In this document: positions 8,804 through 17,154 of the stretch, piece by piece
Numbering within the stretch: position 1 is the first letter of the stretch
Layout: each line of letters starts with the position of its first letter
From: Agathobacter ruminis
Lineage (GTDB): Bacteria > Bacillota > Clostridia > Lachnospirales > Lachnospiraceae
NCBI RefSeq assembly: GCF_002735305.1
Contig: NZ_PDYG01000112.1
Span: 1-50,574, forward strand
DNA: 50,574 bases
Direction of reading: 5' to 3'
Translations under genes and position numbers: made by a program
The notes under the pieces: model-generated
Told to the model about the DNA's origin: nothing
Databases searched by the model: none
What the model saw: the letters and a program-made list of their open reading frames with translations, nothing else

Positions 8804-9603
8804 TACTTACCGTTGTAGGTAAATGTGATGGTATCGTATGGATTCAGATTGAAGTTCTCTTTGGTTGCTTCTGTATAATACGCATCCTCAGTATCATAAA
8901 TATCTTCTGCCGGATAAGTGGTAAGTGTGAATGTATAATTTCCAGCTACCGCAACTTCGATGTTAGACTTCTTTACGGAAGCATCACCGAGGGATCCGGC
9001 ACTCTTGAAATATTCGGTTCCATCCTGCTCTACAGATGTCAGATATCCGAAACCTCTCTGATCTGACCAGTTCTTGTCAATTGCAAACTGGAACTGATCT
9101 CCTGCCTGAAGATCCAGAGTGATGGTATAAACATTTGCCTTATCATTGGATTCCTTGGTAAGTTTCTGTGCGTCACCGACTACTGCTCCCCAGTTAGATT
9201 CCTTTAATACATCACTCTCACCGCTTCCTACGATATAGAAAGTTCTTGTATCTTCCGTATACTGTGCAAATCCTGCATAAATGGAAGTGTCTGCGGTAAT
9301 TGCTGCTGTTGCATCAAATGCTCTTGACAATTCAGGGGTTGCATACCATCCCATGAATGTGTATCCGTCCTTTGTCGGAGCTTCAATATCCAATGTCTTT
9401 CCGCTCTCAACTTTTACAGTGTCGAGTACGGTCTTTCCGTCACTGTCATAAACGGTTACCGTGCATTCCGAATCCTTCTGCTCACTTTCTGTTGCGGTCT
9501 GGTTCTTTGCTGCATCCGTACCTTTATCGGAACCGCCGCATGCACTAAGGCTTCCTACCATAAGCGCCCCCAAAACCAATGCTGTTACTAATTTTCTTTT
9601 CAT
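8803..9603 (-). CDS. Putative starch-binding surface lipoprotein
   Basis: This 266-residue protein has a lipoprotein signal peptide (lipobox GSLSAC near residue 22) and a Ser/Thr/Glu linker. An InlB/Flg_new-type repeat follows (CTVTVYDSDGKTV to GYTFMGWYATPEL and YAGF, residues about 47-112). The C-terminal beta-rich region (FYIVGSGES..., QAGDQFQFAIDKNWSDQRG) resembles the starch-binding domains of SusE/F and bacterial amylases. It likely tethers starch or maltodextrin at the cell surface. It has no catalytic motif. Its own promoter carries two LacI-type operators, which ties it to the neighbouring regulator. The ligand is inferred. Confidence 0.65.
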   Translation of the reverse strand: MKRKLVTALVLGALMVGSLSACGGSDKGTDAAKNQTATESEQKDSECTVTVYDSDGKTVLDTVKVESGKTLDIEAPTKDGYTFMGWYATPELSRAFDATAAITADTSIYAGFAQYTEDTRTFYIVGSGESDVLKESNWGAVVGDAQKLTKESNDKANVYTITLDLQAGDQFQFAIDKNWSDQRGFGYLTSVEQDGTEYFKSAGSLGDASVKKSNIEVAVAGNYTFTLTTYPAEDIYDTEDAYYTEATKENFNLNPYDTITFTYNGK

Positions 9604-9619
9604 CTTGTTTTCCTCCTAT

Positions 9620-9631
9620 TTAACCGTTTAA
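9620..9631 (-). promoter_or_regulatory. LacI-type operator O2 near the ribosome binding site
   Basis: On the minus strand this is TTAAACGGTTAA, a near-palindrome with central CG as in LacI-family operators. It lies two bases from the AGGAGG of the starch-binding lipoprotein gene. It is identical over 12 bases to the operator at 9678-9689. Confidence 0.7.
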
Positions 9632-9677
9632 ATTAAACTGAAAAATAAAAGCGGGCGCCTATATCCCGCGCCATCGC

Positions 9678-9689
9678 TTAACCGTTTAA
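9678..9689 (-). promoter_or_regulatory. LacI-type operator O1 at the transcription start
   Basis: The minus strand reads TTAAACGGTTAA, identical to O2, 58 bases upstream of it. It begins about nine bases after the -10 box and therefore covers the expected transcription start. Between O1 and O2 lies a GC-rich hairpin (GCGGGATATAGGCGCCCGC, about 9648-9668). Confidence 0.75.
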
Positions 9690-9698
9690 CTGGTTTAT

Positions 9699-9727
9699 AT
9701 CATATCATCACTTATTCCCACCGTCAA
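9699..9727 (-). promoter_or_regulatory. Promoter of the starch-binding lipoprotein gene
   Basis: The minus strand has -35 TTGACG (9722-9727), a 17-base spacer and -10 TATGAT (9699-9704). The start site would fall in operator O1. Confidence 0.85.
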
Positions 9728-9773
9728 CCGACAATAATTGCTAGTTTTTGTTATTGATTTTTGTGCAATACTA

Positions 9774-9799
9774 CAAAAGGCTCCTTTCGGAGCCTTTTG
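9774..9799 (-). terminator. Terminator after the sugar-binding lipoprotein gene
   Basis: The stem AAAAGGCTCC/GGAGCCTTTT has a four-base loop and lies 13 bases beyond the stop of the minus-strand gene. The T-run is short (TTTT), so strength is moderate. Confidence 0.75.
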
Positions 9800-9811
9800 A
9801 TAATGAGAATC

Positions 9812-10804
9812 TTATTTGTATTCATTTACATTGGTTGCGTCAACCGGTACAAACGGAACCCAGACATATTTATGATCTTTGCTCGCACCTTCAATGTTTG
9901 ACAATGACTTGCCGTTTCCAAGTGCGACTGCAGATTCTACCGCACGTGCGCCCTGGCCGCCTGCATCCTGCAATACTGTCATATACATGCCACCATCAAC
10001 GATGGACTGGCATCCGTCTGCAGTTGCATCTACTCCTGCCACCGGATATTTGGAAGTATCATATCCATTATCCTTCAGCCATTTTACGGCACCGAGTGCC
10101 ATCGTATCATTGTTGCAGATGATTGCATCAAAAGGCTGACCTGTCATCTTAAAGACATCGAGCTTCTCATACGCTTCCGTATCAGACCAGTTTGCATTAT
10201 CCATAAAGACGATATTGGCATCCACCTGATTGTCGCGGAAGAAATACTTCACGGCATTGGTACGGCCAATTGCTCCTGAATGTCCCTTTTCGCCCTCAAG
10301 TATAATCAGATTCAGGGATGATGGTTTGCCAAGCTTATTCCATACATATTCCGCCTGGAATTTGCCGGCGTCCTGTTCATAGGATGCGACACAAACAAAC
10401 TCATCATCTTTTAAATATTCCTTGTCCGGCACATTGTTGACAAATATCATTGGCAATCCATTTGCCACCACTTCCATCTGAAGTGCTGTGGTAGAATCAA
10501 CCAGAAGGCAGATAATTGCATCATAGCCGGCAGCTTTCGCACCTGCAATCTGTTTCTTTTGCTCTTCAATATCATTGCCGCAGTATTGCACATCCAGTGT
10601 AACACCCTGGTCTTTTGCCGCATTGCGGATTGCATCTGAAAGAGTTGCACGGAAGGTATCATCTTCATCCGTAAGCGTATACAGGATTTTGCTTCCTCCT
10701 GCCGATCCGCCTTCGGATTTTGCGCCTCCACAACCTGCTATCAATGTCAAAGTCAACATCATTGTAAATACAATGGATAATAATTTTTTAAATTTCATAT
10801 TCAT
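9812..10804 (-). CDS. Sugar-binding lipoprotein, RbsB/MglB type, no transporter
   Basis: This 330-residue protein has a lipobox (LIAGC near residue 25) and a type I periplasmic-binding fold. It shows the DALIRNAAKDQGV-like first helix, an AAGYDAIICLLVDSTTAL segment, GHSGAIGRTNA, and a late hinge with DAIICNNDTMALGAVKWLK. Such proteins bind ribose, galactose or related sugars. It starts 13 bases after the chemoreceptor stop with an AGGAGG site, so the two are one operon. No permease or ATPase follows, and a terminator comes next. Presenting sugar to the chemoreceptor is therefore a reasonable inference. Confidence 0.82.
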   Translation of the reverse strand: MNMKFKKLLSIVFTMMLTLTLIAGCGGAKSEGGSAGGSKILYTLTDEDDTFRATLSDAIRNAAKDQGVTLDVQYCGNDIEEQKKQIAGAKAAGYDAIICLLVDSTTALQMEVVANGLPMIFVNNVPDKEYLKDDEFVCVASYEQDAGKFQAEYVWNKLGKPSSLNLIILEGEKGHSGAIGRTNAVKYFFRDNQVDANIVFMDNANWSDTEAYEKLDVFKMTGQPFDAIICNNDTMALGAVKWLKDNGYDTSKYPVAGVDATADGCQSIVDGGMYMTVLQDAGGQGARAVESAVALGNGKSLSNIEGASKDHKYVWVPFVPVDATNVNEYK

Positions 10805-10817
10805 CGATCAATACCTC

Positions 10818-12809
10818 CTATATCTTAAACTGCTGCACATAAGCTGTCAGCGTATCAGAGGTATTCGCCAGTTCATGCGAATTATCTGCCACATCCTGGC
10901 TACTCTGCGTGATATTATTTGCCTGTTCTACCATTTGATGGCTGGTCTCGAGGATTTCATCCGCGCTGGCCGCCTGTTCTTCCGAAATTGCTGCGACATT
11001 GGAAGATACATCATTTACTTTTTCGACATCCTGAATCATCAGGTCAATCAGCTGATTTGACTTCTCGATGTTCTCATAGATGCGATCAAAGGTATCCACA
11101 GCCGTCTGAATCAGGCCGCTGTTCTCTTCAATGTTACGCGCACTCGTCTGAGCCTGTTCCACAACACTTGCAACTGCATCACGTACACTGTCGATCAGGC
11201 GTGCGATGCTCTCTGCAGATGAGGAACTGTTCTGTGCGAGCTTTCCGATTTCACTTGCAACAACCGCAAATCCTTTTCCCGCTTCGCCGGCGCGTGCCGC
11301 CTCGATGGAAGCATTCAGTGAAAGCAGATTGGTCTCCTCTGAGATTTCTGCAATCAAGCCGACAATCTTTGTAATTTCTTCGGAAACCCTTCCGACCTCA
11401 TTGATGGAATCCACAAGTTCATCATTGGCCATCTTGATTCCCTGCATTGCATGATTCAGCTGTTCCATATCAGCACGACCCTGCTTGCTGATTTCTACAG
11501 TCTCCTTCATGCTTTCGTTTGCTTGATTTGAATTCTCACGGGTATCTGAAACAACCATCGCAAGTGTGGTTGCATTCTGTGCGATTTCATTAACCGCTAC
11601 GGCAAGCTGATCCACCGTTTGATTCAGATTCTTCATTGCATCTGACTGTGACTGTGATGCCTGGAACATATTCTTTGATACACGGTCACTGTTGTCTGAC
11701 TGCTCTTTGAGTTTTTCGGATTCCTGGTTGATGTCGGCGAGCATCTTGCGCATGGAAACCACGAATTCACTCACCTTGGTACCCATCACACCGATTTCGT
11801 CATTGCTCTTGTTGGTCACCTCAATTGTGAAATCTCCGGCTGACATATCGCTGATGCTCTTTGTAATATTGCCAAGCGGAGCGATAACCTTGGATACAGT
11901 CAGGTTAATCAGTACAATAATTAAAATAATTGCAACTACACCAACCAGAATCAGAATCTGTGTCAGTTTCATAACATCTTTCAAAATGGTATTTTCTGAA
12001 ATATAAGATACCAGAACCCAGTCAGTTCCACTGATTTCAGAGAATGCCACCGCATTTCCGGACAAAAATTCTGTTGTATACTCACGATCCTTGATCTTCT
12101 TTGCAATCGCTGCCATCATCTTGTCGCTGTCAGTCTCTGTCAGTTCTCCGAAGATGCGCGATGAATCGCGATGTGCCAGGATGGTATATGTACCGGTATC
12201 CACCAGGAACGATGCTGCCTGATCCATCTTGACTCCGGAATTGACGATTGTGCTGATTTTGTCCAAAGACAAATCTGCCGCAATTACCTTCAATTCTCCG
12301 GATCCGTCGTTCAAAATACCGGATGCACTGATGACAGCCTTTCCATCCGCTGTCTGATAAGCAGCGCCGTAATCCATGTTTACGCGGGTCATTCCCTGCT
12401 GATACCATGTTTCCTGTGTCGGATTGGTCACCGTTTTCTGTGACTCTGCTGCCTTGTACATTTTTCCTGTGGCGGTTGCCACATAAACACCGTCTGTACA
12501 ATTTTTATTGAATCCGTAATATGCATCCAAAAGCGCCTGCAGACCTGCCTCATCCGGCTTTGTCCGCTCAATCGCCTGCTTCACCGTGGAGAAATTCTCC
12601 AGATTCTGACTCAGCCACGACTCAATATTGTCGCCCTGGTTGCTGATTGATGACTCAAGCTGTGCCGTTGCCATTTTTGACATACTGTTTCTGGACAATG
12701 TGCCCGAAATCAGTACCAACGCCAAAATTGTCAGTACTACCGCCGGCAGCAGAAACAGCAACAGCTTATTCTTTATTTTGCCTTTCTTTTGACTTTTCTC
12801 TCTTGCCAT
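10818..12809 (-). CDS. Methyl-accepting chemotaxis protein with dCache-type sensor
   Basis: This 663-residue receptor has an N-terminal membrane helix (about residues 15-35) and an extracellular region of about 245 residues with Cache features ([46 protein letters not shown]). A second membrane helix (about 285-307), a HAMP domain and a long signalling hairpin follow, with the conserved tip ([20 protein letters not shown]). The tip binds CheA/CheW and so steers the flagellar motor. It leads a two-gene operon with a sugar-binding lipoprotein. It has no obvious C-terminal CheR-binding pentapeptide. Confidence 0.9.
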   Translation of the reverse strand: MAREKSQKKGKIKNKLLLFLLPAVVLTILALVLISGTLSRNSMSKMATAQLESSISNQGDNIESWLSQNLENFSTVKQAIERTKPDEAGLQALLDAYYGFNKNCTDGVYVATATGKMYKAAESQKTVTNPTQETWYQQGMTRVNMDYGAAYQTADGKAVISASGILNDGSGELKVIAADLSLDKISTIVNSGVKMDQAASFLVDTGTYTILAHRDSSRIFGELTETDSDKMMAAIAKKIKDREYTTEFLSGNAVAFSEISGTDWVLVSYISENTILKDVMKLTQILILVGVVAIILIIVLINLTVSKVIAPLGNITKSISDMSAGDFTIEVTNKSNDEIGVMGTKVSEFVVSMRKMLADINQESEKLKEQSDNSDRVSKNMFQASQSQSDAMKNLNQTVDQLAVAVNEIAQNATTLAMVVSDTRENSNQANESMKETVEISKQGRADMEQLNHAMQGIKMANDELVDSINEVGRVSEEITKIVGLIAEISEETNLLSLNASIEAARAGEAGKGFAVVASEIGKLAQNSSSSAESIARLIDSVRDAVASVVEQAQTSARNIEENSGLIQTAVDTFDRIYENIEKSNQLIDLMIQDVEKVNDVSSNVAAISEEQAASADEILETSHQMVEQANNITQSSQDVADNSHELANTSDTLTAYVQQFKI

Positions 12810-12903
12810 TTGCCAAGCTCCCTTCCTTGTTCGCTGAATTTATTTCCATAGGAAAATATTACTACATTTTTCCTATTTTCGCACTACTTTTCTCTTTTTT
12901 ACG

Positions 12904-12940
12904 AAAAAAAGCATGTTGCCTCTCCCGACAACATGCTTTC
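12904..12940 (-). terminator. Terminator of the methionine aminopeptidase gene
   Basis: The minus strand has AAAGCATGTTG and CAACATGCTTT around an eight-base loop, followed by TTTTT. It lies 17 bases after the map stop. Confidence 0.85.
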
Positions 12941-12956
12941 TGTTGCATTCTCATTA

Positions 12957-13832
12957 TTACCAGCTGATGACTTCATAGCCATCTTCCGTAACAAGGACCT
13001 GAATCTCCCACTGTGCAGATGGCTGATGGTCGGCAGTATATACTTCCCAATCATTTTCCTCATCCACAAAAATATCGACCTTGCCCATATTTACCATCGG
13101 CTCAATGGTAAACATCAGTCCCGGCGCCAATACCATATCGGTTCCGCGTTTGGTATGATATCCGACCCATGGCTCCTCATGGAATTCCACGCCTACGCCA
13201 TGTCCGCCGATTTCGCGCACTACAGTATAGCCATTCTCATATGCATGATCATGTACGGCCTGTCCCATATCTCCGAGGAATCCCCACGGTTTTACTTCTT
13301 TCAGGCCCAGTTCCACACATTCTTTTGTCACCTGCACCAGACGCTTCTTTTCTTCGCTTACCTCACCAATCATAAACATGCGGGAGCTGTCCGAAAAGTA
13401 TCCATCCAGAATTGTGGAACAATCTACATTGACGATATCCCCGCTCTTCAGAATTCTATTTTCCAACGGGAATCCGTGACATACCTGATCATTTACCGAA
13501 GTACATACGCTATACGGATATCCTTCATAATTCAACGGAGCCGGAATACCTCCCATATCCGTTGTCATATCATATACCAGTTTGTCAATCGCTGCCAAAC
13601 TCATCCCTTCATGCACGGTCTTTGCAATCTCGTCGAGCACTGCCACATTAATTTTGGCGCTCTCCTTAATTTTTTCCACCTGCTCCGGAGTCTTAATCAG
13701 ATCTCTTGTCGGCACTCTGTGATGCTCCGCCGCAAGTTTCGCCAGTTTGTCATCAAATGCCGCATGGCATGTCTTATACTTTCTTCCGCTGCCACACCAG
13801 CACGGATCATTTCTTCCAATCTTTGTTGCCAT
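12957..13832 (-). CDS. map: Type I methionine aminopeptidase with N-terminal SEC-C motif
   Basis: The enzyme removes the initiator Met from nascent proteins. The 291-residue form starts at 13832 (MATKIGRNDPCWCGSG), preceded by GAAGGAAG. Residues 6-25 are a SEC-C zinc motif (CxCGSGRKYKTCH), a fusion known in clostridial and some other MetAPs that may help it bind the ribosome. The catalytic part shows VNDQVCHGFP, VDCSTILDGYFSDS (metal Asps), GHGVGVEFHE and FTIEPMV, as expected for the pita-bread fold. The gene stands alone between a terminator and a palindromic repeat. A longer frame upstream is not supported. Confidence 0.92.
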   Translation of the reverse strand: MATKIGRNDPCWCGSGRKYKTCHAAFDDKLAKLAAEHHRVPTRDLIKTPEQVEKIKESAKINVAVLDEIAKTVHEGMSLAAIDKLVYDMTTDMGGIPAPLNYEGYPYSVCTSVNDQVCHGFPLENRILKSGDIVNVDCSTILDGYFSDSSRMFMIGEVSEEKKRLVQVTKECVELGLKEVKPWGFLGDMGQAVHDHAYENGYTVVREIGGHGVGVEFHEEPWVGYHTKRGTDMVLAPGLMFTIEPMVNMGKVDIFVDEENDWEVYTADHQPSAQWEIQVLVTEDGYEVISW

Positions 13833-14061
13833 CTTCTTCCTTCTTTCCTCATTATTTTCCTCAGCAACTTCACTATGCAAATATACTTTAATTTTTCCCA
13901 TTCGTCAACTTCCGCCCCACACAACTCCCCTGTCCCTCCCACTACTCCCGTCCCGGCCACCCGCCGTGCCTATCCCTCAAACCACACGATAGGCGGGCAG
14001 CTTAGATTCTCCAAAGGCATACGCGACGCTTCAAGAGGCTGTCCTTTCACCGATTTTGCAA
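13833..14061. other. Intergenic region, pyrimidine-rich, one hairpin
   Basis: The stretch upstream of map is C/T-rich on the plus strand. It holds one bulged inverted repeat (CCGCC-GTG-CCTATC near 13959 with GATAGGCGGG near 13988). I see no gene in it. A long plus-strand frame that runs through map and this region is a shadow. Confidence 0.5.
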
Positions 14062-14442
14062 TTCGACAAACTGTCTTTTCCACGCAAACACATGAGAACT
14101 ATCATATTTCTTTCCTGTCCATATAGACCGGTGCGGAACACTGTCCACTTGCTAAGTAAAACAACGAAGCCGCTTTTGAGTACTCGATACCGCCTCAGAG
14201 CGTCCATCCGGGACGCCATCGGCTCTCGCCACCGTCCGTGGCGGCTCGTATCGAGCACTTCGCAAAAGCGGCTTCTGTTTTACTAAGCGCGTTCCCAATG
14301 ATGTTCCTTCACCGGTCTATATGAACCAGGAAAGGAATCAGGACTTTCGGGTGTTTGCGTGGAAAAGACAGTGCGGAAGAAGTGCAAATAGTTGAAAGAA
14401 CAGCCTCAATCGAAGAAGCGTCGCGTGGCTTTGCTGAGAATC
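14062..14442 (+). repeat. Long palindromic repeat, family A copy 1
   Basis: This 381-base intergenic element forms an imperfect palindrome centred near 14221. Nested pairs are GTCTTTTCCACGCAAACAC (14073-14091) with its exact complement at 14351-14369, CTTTCCTG with CAGGAAAG, TAGACCGGT with ACCGGTCTA, AGTAAAACA (14155-14163) with TGTTTTACT (14276-14284), and GAAGCCGCTTTTG with CAAAAGCGGCTTC. The tip holds two short hairpins. An inverted, highly similar copy lies at 37743-38125. It has no transposase and no known family that I recognise. It could be a miniature mobile element or a structured RNA. Confidence 0.9.
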
Positions 14443-14485
14443 TTGCCGCCTTATGCCGTGTGTGGTTTAAGGGACAGACAGGGTG

Positions 14486-14514
14486 TTGCATTTGCGGGGG
14501 CGGAGGGTTAGAAT
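14486..14514 (+). promoter_or_regulatory. Promoter of the acidic repeat protein gene
   Basis: -35 TTGCAT (14486-14491), a 17-base G-rich spacer and -10 TAGAAT (14509-14514) precede the gene by 36 bases. Confidence 0.6.
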
Positions 14515-14550
14515 AAAAAAGTAGCGTAAATTACACAGGAGGAATTTATT

Positions 14551-14925
14551 ATGGGAAAAAAATTTGTGAAGACTCTTATCGCTTCCGCAGCAATCGCCGG
14601 TGTAGCCTATGCGGCCATCAAGAATAAAGATAAAATTGCGAAATTTAAGGATAAGATGAGTGCAGATGATGACATCTTTGACGATGAGGACTTTGACGAA
14701 GATCTTGATGATGAAGATGAAGATGAAGAAGTTGAATCAGAAGATGATACCATCGAAGCATATGATACAAGCGGTGACGGCAAAGTGGATACCGTGGCCA
14801 TCGACAATTCGGGCGACGGAAGACCGGACGAGCTGATTGTCGATACGACAGGGGACGGCAAAGCCGATACTGCATTCGTGGATACGACAGGGGATGGTGT
14901 GGTAGATACCACAGTGGATTTATAA
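14551..14925 (+). CDS. Small acidic protein with calcium-loop-like repeats
   Basis: This 124-residue protein starts with a basic stretch and a hydrophobic segment (residues 8-22, ending AYAA), which could be a signal or membrane anchor. A very acidic region (about residues 38-67) follows. The C-terminal half is four tandem 13-residue units of the form D-T-(S/T)-G-D-G-x-x-D, which resemble EF-hand/dockerin calcium loops (DxSxDGxxD). AGGAGG precedes the ATG. It has its own promoter and terminator. I do not recognise the protein. Calcium binding at or outside the membrane is an inference from the loops. Confidence 0.75.
   Translation: MGKKFVKTLIASAAIAGVAYAAIKNKDKIAKFKDKMSADDDIFDDEDFDEDLDDEDEDEEVESEDDTIEAYDTSGDGKVDTVAIDNSGDGRPDELIVDTTGDGKADTAFVDTTGDGVVDTTVDL
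14764..14919 (+). repeat. Four 39-bp tandem repeats (calcium-loop units)
   Basis: Units at 14764-14802, 14803-14841, 14842-14880 and 14881-14919 each encode 13 residues, starting DTSGDG, DNSGDG, DTTGDG and DTTGDG. The last two are the most alike in DNA. Confidence 0.85.
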
Positions 14926-14952
14926 TTTGATTTGTTAGGCAGATAGAATGAG

Positions 14953-14979
14953 AAAAGAGACGCAAATGCGTCTCTTTTT
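14953..14979. terminator. Bidirectional intrinsic terminator
   Basis: AAAGAGACGCA/TGCGTCTCTTT with a two-base loop is flanked by A- and T-runs. It serves the acidic protein gene on the plus strand and the HD-GYP gene (stop at 14983) on the minus strand. Confidence 0.9.
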
Positions 14980-14982
14980 GAT

Positions 14983-16431
14983 TTAGCGATCAATTTCTCC
15001 TTCAAGCGTAATCATGACACGCTCTCTCAGATAAGTCGGACTGGCAGGCTTGATAATATAATCGGAGGCGCCCACTGCCTTTCCTTTCATGACGGTTTCA
15101 CGGTCACAGCTTGCCGTCAGGAAGATGACCGGTATTTTGGTAAACCCGCTGTCACGAATGGAGCGGACCGCGCTGATTCCGTTTAAAACAGGCATCTCGA
15201 CATCCATGATGATCAGATCCGGAACACTCTTTTCCTTGATGAAGGAAATTGCTTCAATTCCGTTTGCAATGGCGACGACTTCATAATCCTGCCCGATTGC
15301 AGCCTTTGTCTGCATCAGACTGATTGGGCTGTCATCTACAATCATCACCAGCTTGCGGCGATCTTCTGTATTGCGCTTTTCGTTGAGGACTTCTACCGGC
15401 TCGTCCTTGATGATAGTGGCAATTCCGGATGCAACAATCGTAATTTCTCGATATGCGTGATCATTGCTCAGATCCACTTTGACATTGCGATGTTTCAGGC
15501 GGATAATCGGTCGTCTCGGCTGATCGGACTGATCAATGACAATCGCCTCTTCCCCATTCGAGAGTTTCACATCGATTCCCGGCGGATAGGCCGGAATGAC
15601 TGCATGAATGGCATCGACAACACTATGGTCAAATAATGTATCTTTCCCTCCTTCGAGATAGTCATGCGCTTTCTCATGTGGATAAGGATCTTTGTAGGAG
15701 CGCTTGCTGGTCAGCGCATCATAGACGTCACAGGCGTGAATGATCTTGGCCAGTTTCGGAATCTCATCACCGGTTCTGCCAAGCGGATATCCGGTGCCGT
15801 TTTCATTCTCATGATGCATCAGAACTGCCTGACGAACGGTCGCAGAAATTGCATCATTGTCATACAAAATATCATATGAAAATTTGGAATGATTCTTGAT
15901 GGTGGCATATTCCTCATCGGTCAGTTTGCCCGGTTTGTTCAGAATTTCTGCCGGAATTTTGCTCTTGCCAAGGTCATGGCACAGAGCGGCAACCGCCAGT
16001 TCCTCCAGCTCCGCATAAGACAATCCCATTTCTTTTCCGACAGCAACCGCATAGATGCCGACATTGACCGAATGATGAAATGTATAATCATCATAAGAAC
16101 GAAGGTCTACCATATCTACGGAGATGGCAGAACTCGAAGCAATCTGATTGACCATGCTCTGCGAAACATCAATGATATCATCGACATTTCCCTCTGCAAC
16201 GGCCTCCACTCCGGCTTCGAAAGTTTCAGTTTCGATTGTCTCATGGATGACAACATCCTTTGACAGATCATCTTCGATATATGCGCCAAGATAGCCCTTT
16301 CCCTGAAGGTAATTGACATATTTGGCGGTCAGTTGCGTTCCTTTTGCAAGCATAAATGCCTGCTTGCGACTGATGATGCTGCGCGCAAGAATCATGCCCG
16401 GAACCAACGATTGAGCTGGTACAAATCTCAT
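14983..16431 (-). CDS. HD-GYP phosphodiesterase with C-terminal receiver domain
   Basis: This 482-residue cytoplasmic protein probably degrades cyclic di-GMP. Residues 1-60 resemble the small domain found before many HD-GYP domains. The HD-GYP part has His152-Asp153 (CHDLGKSKIP), HHE at 206-208 and Gly214-Tyr215-Pro216 (NGTGYP). The C-terminal receiver (from about residue 362) has the acidic pair (IVDDS), the phosphoacceptor in IIMDVEMP, Thr in FLTA and Lys in IIKP. Having the receiver after the output domain is the reverse of the usual RpfG order. It is the last gene of an operon with CarD-like, NlpC/P60 and SurA-like genes, 18 bases from its neighbour. Confidence 0.9.
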   Translation of the reverse strand: MRFVPAQSLVPGMILARSIISRKQAFMLAKGTQLTAKYVNYLQGKGYLGAYIEDDLSKDVVIHETIETETFEAGVEAVAEGNVDDIIDVSQSMVNQIASSSAISVDMVDLRSYDDYTFHHSVNVGIYAVAVGKEMGLSYAELEELAVAALCHDLGKSKIPAEILNKPGKLTDEEYATIKNHSKFSYDILYDNDAISATVRQAVLMHHENENGTGYPLGRTGDEIPKLAKIIHACDVYDALTSKRSYKDPYPHEKAHDYLEGGKDTLFDHSVVDAIHAVIPAYPPGIDVKLSNGEEAIVIDQSDQPRRPIIRLKHRNVKVDLSNDHAYREITIVASGIATIIKDEPVEVLNEKRNTEDRRKLVMIVDDSPISLMQTKAAIGQDYEVVAIANGIEAISFIKEKSVPDLIIMDVEMPVLNGISAVRSIRDSGFTKIPVIFLTASCDRETVMKGKAVGASDYIIKPASPTYLRERVMITLEGEIDR

Positions 16432-16449
16432 TTATTTATCTCCCCGAAT

Positions 16450-17154
16450 TCATTCATAGGACAATGTAATTGATCCAAATTCAAGCTGCTTCCAGGCAGC
16501 TTTGTTTATTTCGCCTTCCCATTCTTTTAACAAATTCTCATAACCCGGTGCCGAAAAATCATAATCTTCATATTCGACTCCGTTCATCCCTGCATAAATC
16601 AATTGCATCTTTTGCGCATAACTCATGCGCTCTAAAGTTGCATCGATATCTTCTTTTGATACACCAAGCCGCTCTATCCGGTCATCTTCTTTCAAATCAT
16701 TCCAGACATCCTTCTGGTAATTCGAGAGGGTACGCCGGTCCTCCTCATTGAGCGTAATCTTTTCTCGCATCGCCATCTGATAAAATATCTCATCATGCAA
16801 TGCCATCTGTGCGCAGGCATTTCGCGCTGCGAGACGCACAAATACTCCATCCACATGGACATTCCAGTATTTCTCCGGATTCTGTGGATTATAGACGCGT
16901 GCCTGCTCGTCCACCTGACTTTCCTCATACGCGACATAAAAAGCCACCTCGCGAAAAGTCCTTGTCTGATCCCCGACCTTCACGGCAGTCTCATCAAGCA
17001 CGGTATCAAACGGCACACCGGTCTTTTGACGCTGATCGTAATGATACAATGCGAGCGCGATCAAGACCGCGCTCAAGCATAATGTCAAAATCCATTTTTT
17101 AGGGCTCTTGTGAAAATTTCTGATCCCATTCCAAATTGTTCGAATGATATACAT
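16450..17154 (-). CDS. Membrane-anchored SurA/PrsA-like protein without PPIase domain
   Basis: This 234-residue protein has one N-terminal membrane helix (about residues 21-38) after a basic cytoplasmic tail, so most of it is outside. Residues about 55-215 are helical and resemble the chaperone part of SurA/PrsA foldases (VKVGDQTRTFREVAFYVAY near the start; later YAQKMQLIYAGMNG). No rotamase domain is present. Its ATG overlaps the NlpC/P60 stop by one base (TAATG), so the two are coupled. A role in folding or handling the cell-wall hydrolase is plausible but inferred. Family assignment is tentative. Confidence 0.6.
   Translation of the reverse strand: MYIIRTIWNGIRNFHKSPKKWILTLCLSAVLIALALYHYDQRQKTGVPFDTVLDETAVKVGDQTRTFREVAFYVAYEESQVDEQARVYNPQNPEKYWNVHVDGVFVRLAARNACAQMALHDEIFYQMAMREKITLNEEDRRTLSNYQKDVWNDLKEDDRIERLGVSKEDIDATLERMSYAQKMQLIYAGMNGVEYEDYDFSAPGYENLLKEWEGEINKAAWKQLEFGSITLSYE

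Noticed and set aside
12933-14126. A 397-residue plus-strand frame opposite map
   Set aside because: It covers map antisense and its intergenic flank. Composition is that of a shadow frame.
14031-14258. A 75-residue minus-strand frame in palindrome A, with a similar 73-residue frame at 37966-38187
   Set aside because: The two share about 33 residues (MASRMDALRRYRVLKSGF...), but only because they read the same conserved palindrome arm. The ends differ and there is no ribosome binding site. Similarity at DNA level explains it.
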